A stretch of 16,286 bases of DNA from Puniceicoccales bacterium (GTDB taxonomy: Bacteria; Verrucomicrobiota; Verrucomicrobiia; Opitutales; UBA953). Both the position numbers and the translations under genes were made by a program. The notes beneath the pieces are model-generated. The model worked only from the letters and a program-made list of their open reading frames with translations, did not search any database and was not told the origin of the DNA. The DNA is taken from the NCBI GenBank assembly GCA_031279675.1, contig JAITIB010000019.1, positions 1 to 16,286 on the forward strand. The letters are read 5' to 3'. Of the stretch, positions 14,590 to 16,286 are shown piece after piece. Every line of letters begins with the position of its first letter. Positions within the stretch are counted from its first letter, which is position 1.

Positions 14590-15522
14590 ATGCGAATCCT
14601 CACATCCATCCTCACGCTCGCCCTCCTCGCCAGCGCACCCACCACCACCAACGCCACCGGGAACAACGACACCTTCACCGTCCTCGTCTTCTCAAAAACC
14701 AACGGCTTCCGCCACAAAGAAGCCATCGAAGCCGGCATCCCCGCCCTCAAGCAACTCGGCCAAGCCCTCAACTTCAAAGTGGACGCCACCGAGGACGCCG
14801 CCGCCTTCACCACCGAAAACCTCAAAAACTACCAAGCCATCATCCTGCTCAACACCACCGGCGACTTCCTCGCCGACCGCCCCGCGAAAAACGCCACCCA
14901 AGAAAAGCGCGCCAAAGCCACCGCCGACCTCGAAGCCCGCAAACACGCCTTCAAAACCCACATCGAAAACGGCGGCGCCCTCATCGGCCTCCACTCCGCC
15001 ACCGACGGCTTCCACAACAAAGGCGAAAACTGGCCCCTCTTCCACCAAATCATCGGCGGCAGCTTCCAACACCACCCCCACCACCAAAACGGACGCCTCC
15101 TCATCGCCGACCCCACCCACCCCTCCGTCGCCCACCTCAAAGCCCTCACCGCCCAACCCGGCACCAAGGACGCCGCCTGGACCTGCTACGACGAATGGTA
15201 TAACTTCAAGAACCTCCAAAAAGACAACCACATCATCCTCAACCTCGACCCCACCTCCGGCAAAGGCCACCGCACCAACCACTACGCCGACGGCACCGAA
15301 TGCCCCACCCACCCCTTCGCCTGGACACGCACCTTCGGCAAAGGCAAAATCTTCTACACCTCACGCGGCCACTACGGCAAAGCCTTCGCCGAATACGACT
15401 ACATCCAGCACATCATCGGCGGCCTCTACTGGGCCCTCGACCGCCCCACCCCCAAAGTCGATCCCGAACTCGTCAAAACCTTCGCCCCCAAACCCAAGCC
15501 AAAAGCCCGCCCAAAACAATAG
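14590..15522 (+). CDS. Secreted ThuA-domain protein
   Basis: The 310-residue protein starts with a signal peptide (MRILTSILTLALLASAP, cleavage probably near residues 22-24), so it is exported. Residues of about 28-275 form a ThuA (trehalose-utilisation-like) domain with a class I glutamine amidotransferase-like fold: FTVLVFSKTNGFRHKEAIE, YQAIILLNTTGDF, GGALIGLHSATDGF (about 126-141), GGSFQHHPHHQNG and GKIFYTSRGHYGKAF. The end is a basic Pro/Lys tail. ThuA domains are common in Verrucomicrobia and Planctomycetes and are linked to sugar metabolism, but their reaction is not firmly known. ATG 14590 is 84 nt after mtaB with no Shine-Dalgarno site. Its codons end mostly in C, unlike the G-ending codons of the OPT gene. 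A strong terminator follows. Confidence 0.9.
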   Translation: MRILTSILTLALLASAPTTTNATGNNDTFTVLVFSKTNGFRHKEAIEAGIPALKQLGQALNFKVDATEDAAAFTTENLKNYQAIILLNTTGDFLADRPAKNATQEKRAKATADLEARKHAFKTHIENGGALIGLHSATDGFHNKGENWPLFHQIIGGSFQHHPHHQNGRLLIADPTHPSVAHLKALTAQPGTKDAAWTCYDEWYNFKNLQKDNHIILNLDPTSGKGHRTNHYADGTECPTHPFAWTRTFGKGKIFYTSRGHYGKAFAEYDYIQHIIGGLYWALDRPTPKVDPELVKTFAPKPKPKARPKQ

Positions 15523-15556
15523 CGCCGCCCCCCCGCCACCCCCTCAGCCAAACACA

Positions 15557-15597
15557 AAGGCACGGGCGCATTTCCACGCACCCGTGCCTTGTTTTTT
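15557..15597 (+). terminator. Intrinsic terminator after the ThuA-like gene
   Basis: Stem AAGGCACGGG (15557-15566) pairs with CCCGTGCCTT (15581-15590), ten perfect pairs with a 14-nt loop, followed by G and six T (15592-15597). It lies between two convergent genes. On the minus strand the hairpin is followed only by a broken T-run, so it mainly serves the plus strand but may help end the PEP-CTERM gene transcript too. Confidence 0.9.
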
Positions 15598-15624
15598 GAC
15601 AATACAACCCCTTGCGGGAAAAAC

Positions 15625-16286
15625 CTACCCCCGCCGACGCCGCCTCCCCAGCACCGCCAACGCCACTGCGCCAACGCCACCAATCAACGCATACGTTGAT
15701 GGCTCAGGTATCGCCTGGACCGCGAGCCCAATGCCATCATAAATCTTTTCAAACTGCTGGCCACTGCTCGCAGTAACGACAAGGGGGCTCGCCGCGTCCG
15801 GGATGAAGGGCAAGCTTTCGAAAAGCGTGTAAACAGTCCCCGGCTCGACCACCGCGCTGATGTTCAAAACCAAATCAAAATCAATGGGGTTTGACGCAAG
15901 TGTGGTCGTCCAATTATCATCCAACACTTCACCCAACATGCCCGGCCCCGCCCCGACTATGGGAGAATGTGTCTGCCCCGCAGGATCCAATTCAAAGGTA
16001 AACTCCGACCCAGCGCCGACACACAGCGTAGTGGTGGCAACAATTTGCCCCGTGCTGCTAACCTTGACGCGCGCACCCTTCCCCACATAAAAATCTTCCG
16101 CATAAATCGTCCCGTTATTGCGAACGTCCGCCGTGCCAGCCATCTTGACAGTCTCCGCCAAAACAACACCAGAGCCTCTTACATACAAAGTCCCCCGCGA
16201 CTTTGTCACAACCAAATCGTGGGTAACAGCCATCTGCCCGGAACCCTCAATGGAAATATCAGCAGTAATCCCCTCGCCAATGAACA
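15625..16286 (-). CDS. PEP-CTERM-anchored surface protein, C-terminal part (5' end outside window)
   Basis: The frame is open to the window edge, giving 219 visible residues; the true start lies beyond 16286. The visible body is rich in short beta strands with Gly/Asn turns (ADISIEGSGQM, GTLYVRGSGVVL, GTADVRNNGTIYAEDF, ARVKVSSTGQIV), like the autotransporter-associated or beta-helix repeats of verrucomicrobial surface proteins. The C-terminus is a classic PEP-CTERM signal: IPEPSTYALIGG, a hydrophobic span, and RRRRRG. Such proteins are exported, then cut and sorted by an exosortase to the envelope or extracellular matrix. An internal Met (ATG at 16233) gives a shorter frame but has no ribosome binding site and interrupts the repeat body, so it is not the start. 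Confidence 0.88.
   Translation of the reverse strand, partial: FIGEGITADISIEGSGQMAVTHDLVVTKSRGTLYVRGSGVVLAETVKMAGTADVRNNGTIYAEDFYVGKGARVKVSSTGQIVATTTLCVGAGSEFTFELDPAGQTHSPIVGAGPGMLGEVLDDNWTTTLASNPIDFDLVLNISAVVEPGTVYTLFESLPFIPDAASPLVVTASSGQQFEKIYDGIGLAVQAIPEPSTYALIGGVGAVALAVLGRRRRRG

Noticed and set aside
13832..15742. A 636-codon Pro/Ser/Thr-rich plus-strand frame
   Set aside because: It overlaps mtaB and the ThuA-like gene in another phase and runs through the strong terminator at 15557-15597. Its composition is just the shifted reading of C-rich codons.

Overview
The window most likely comes from a verrucomicrobial genome close to the Opitutaceae. This is an inference from several independent features: a C-terminal PEP-CTERM sorting signal, a secreted ThuA-like protein, an OPT-family transporter beside a RidA/chorismatase-like protein, GC-rich DNA with many genes lacking a Shine-Dalgarno sequence, and an EF-Tu with an unusual switch I. 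No 16S rRNA or other decisive taxonomic marker is present.

Layout. Positions 1-441 hold three palindromes with TAAA-type loops and a short membrane-protein-like reading frame that one of these repeats appears to break. Positions 442-3682 (+) carry two closely spaced genes: a protein with a RidA/chorismatase-like fold and a large OPT-family transporter. A short convergent spacer with a hairpin follows.

Positions 3756-12449 (-) are a classic translation/transcription block. Read in transcription order it is tRNA-Thr(GGT), tuf, tRNA-Trp(CCA), secE, nusG, rplK, rplA, rplJ, rplL, rpoB. It supplies EF-Tu, two tRNAs, a translocase subunit, the NusG elongation factor, the L11/L1 and L10/L12 ribosomal stalk regions and the RNA polymerase beta subunit. 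rpoC, the near-universal next gene, is missing: rpoB is directly followed by the convergent OPT gene.

Upstream of this block lie a divergent pair, a pyridoxamine-phosphate-oxidase-like flavoprotein (-) and the tRNA methylthiotransferase mtaB (+). A secreted ThuA-domain protein (+) follows, ending at a strong intrinsic terminator. The right edge holds the 3' end of a PEP-CTERM surface protein (-) whose start lies outside the window.

Most of the window is core housekeeping DNA. The points that stand out are the rpoB/rpoC separation, the non-canonical EF-Tu switch I, structured spacers inside the operon (tuf-trnW, rplK-rplA, rplL-rpoB), secE starting 10 nt after a tRNA 3' end, mixed use of Shine-Dalgarno sites, and the TAAA-loop palindromes. 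I found no CRISPR array, transposase, prophage or defence system.
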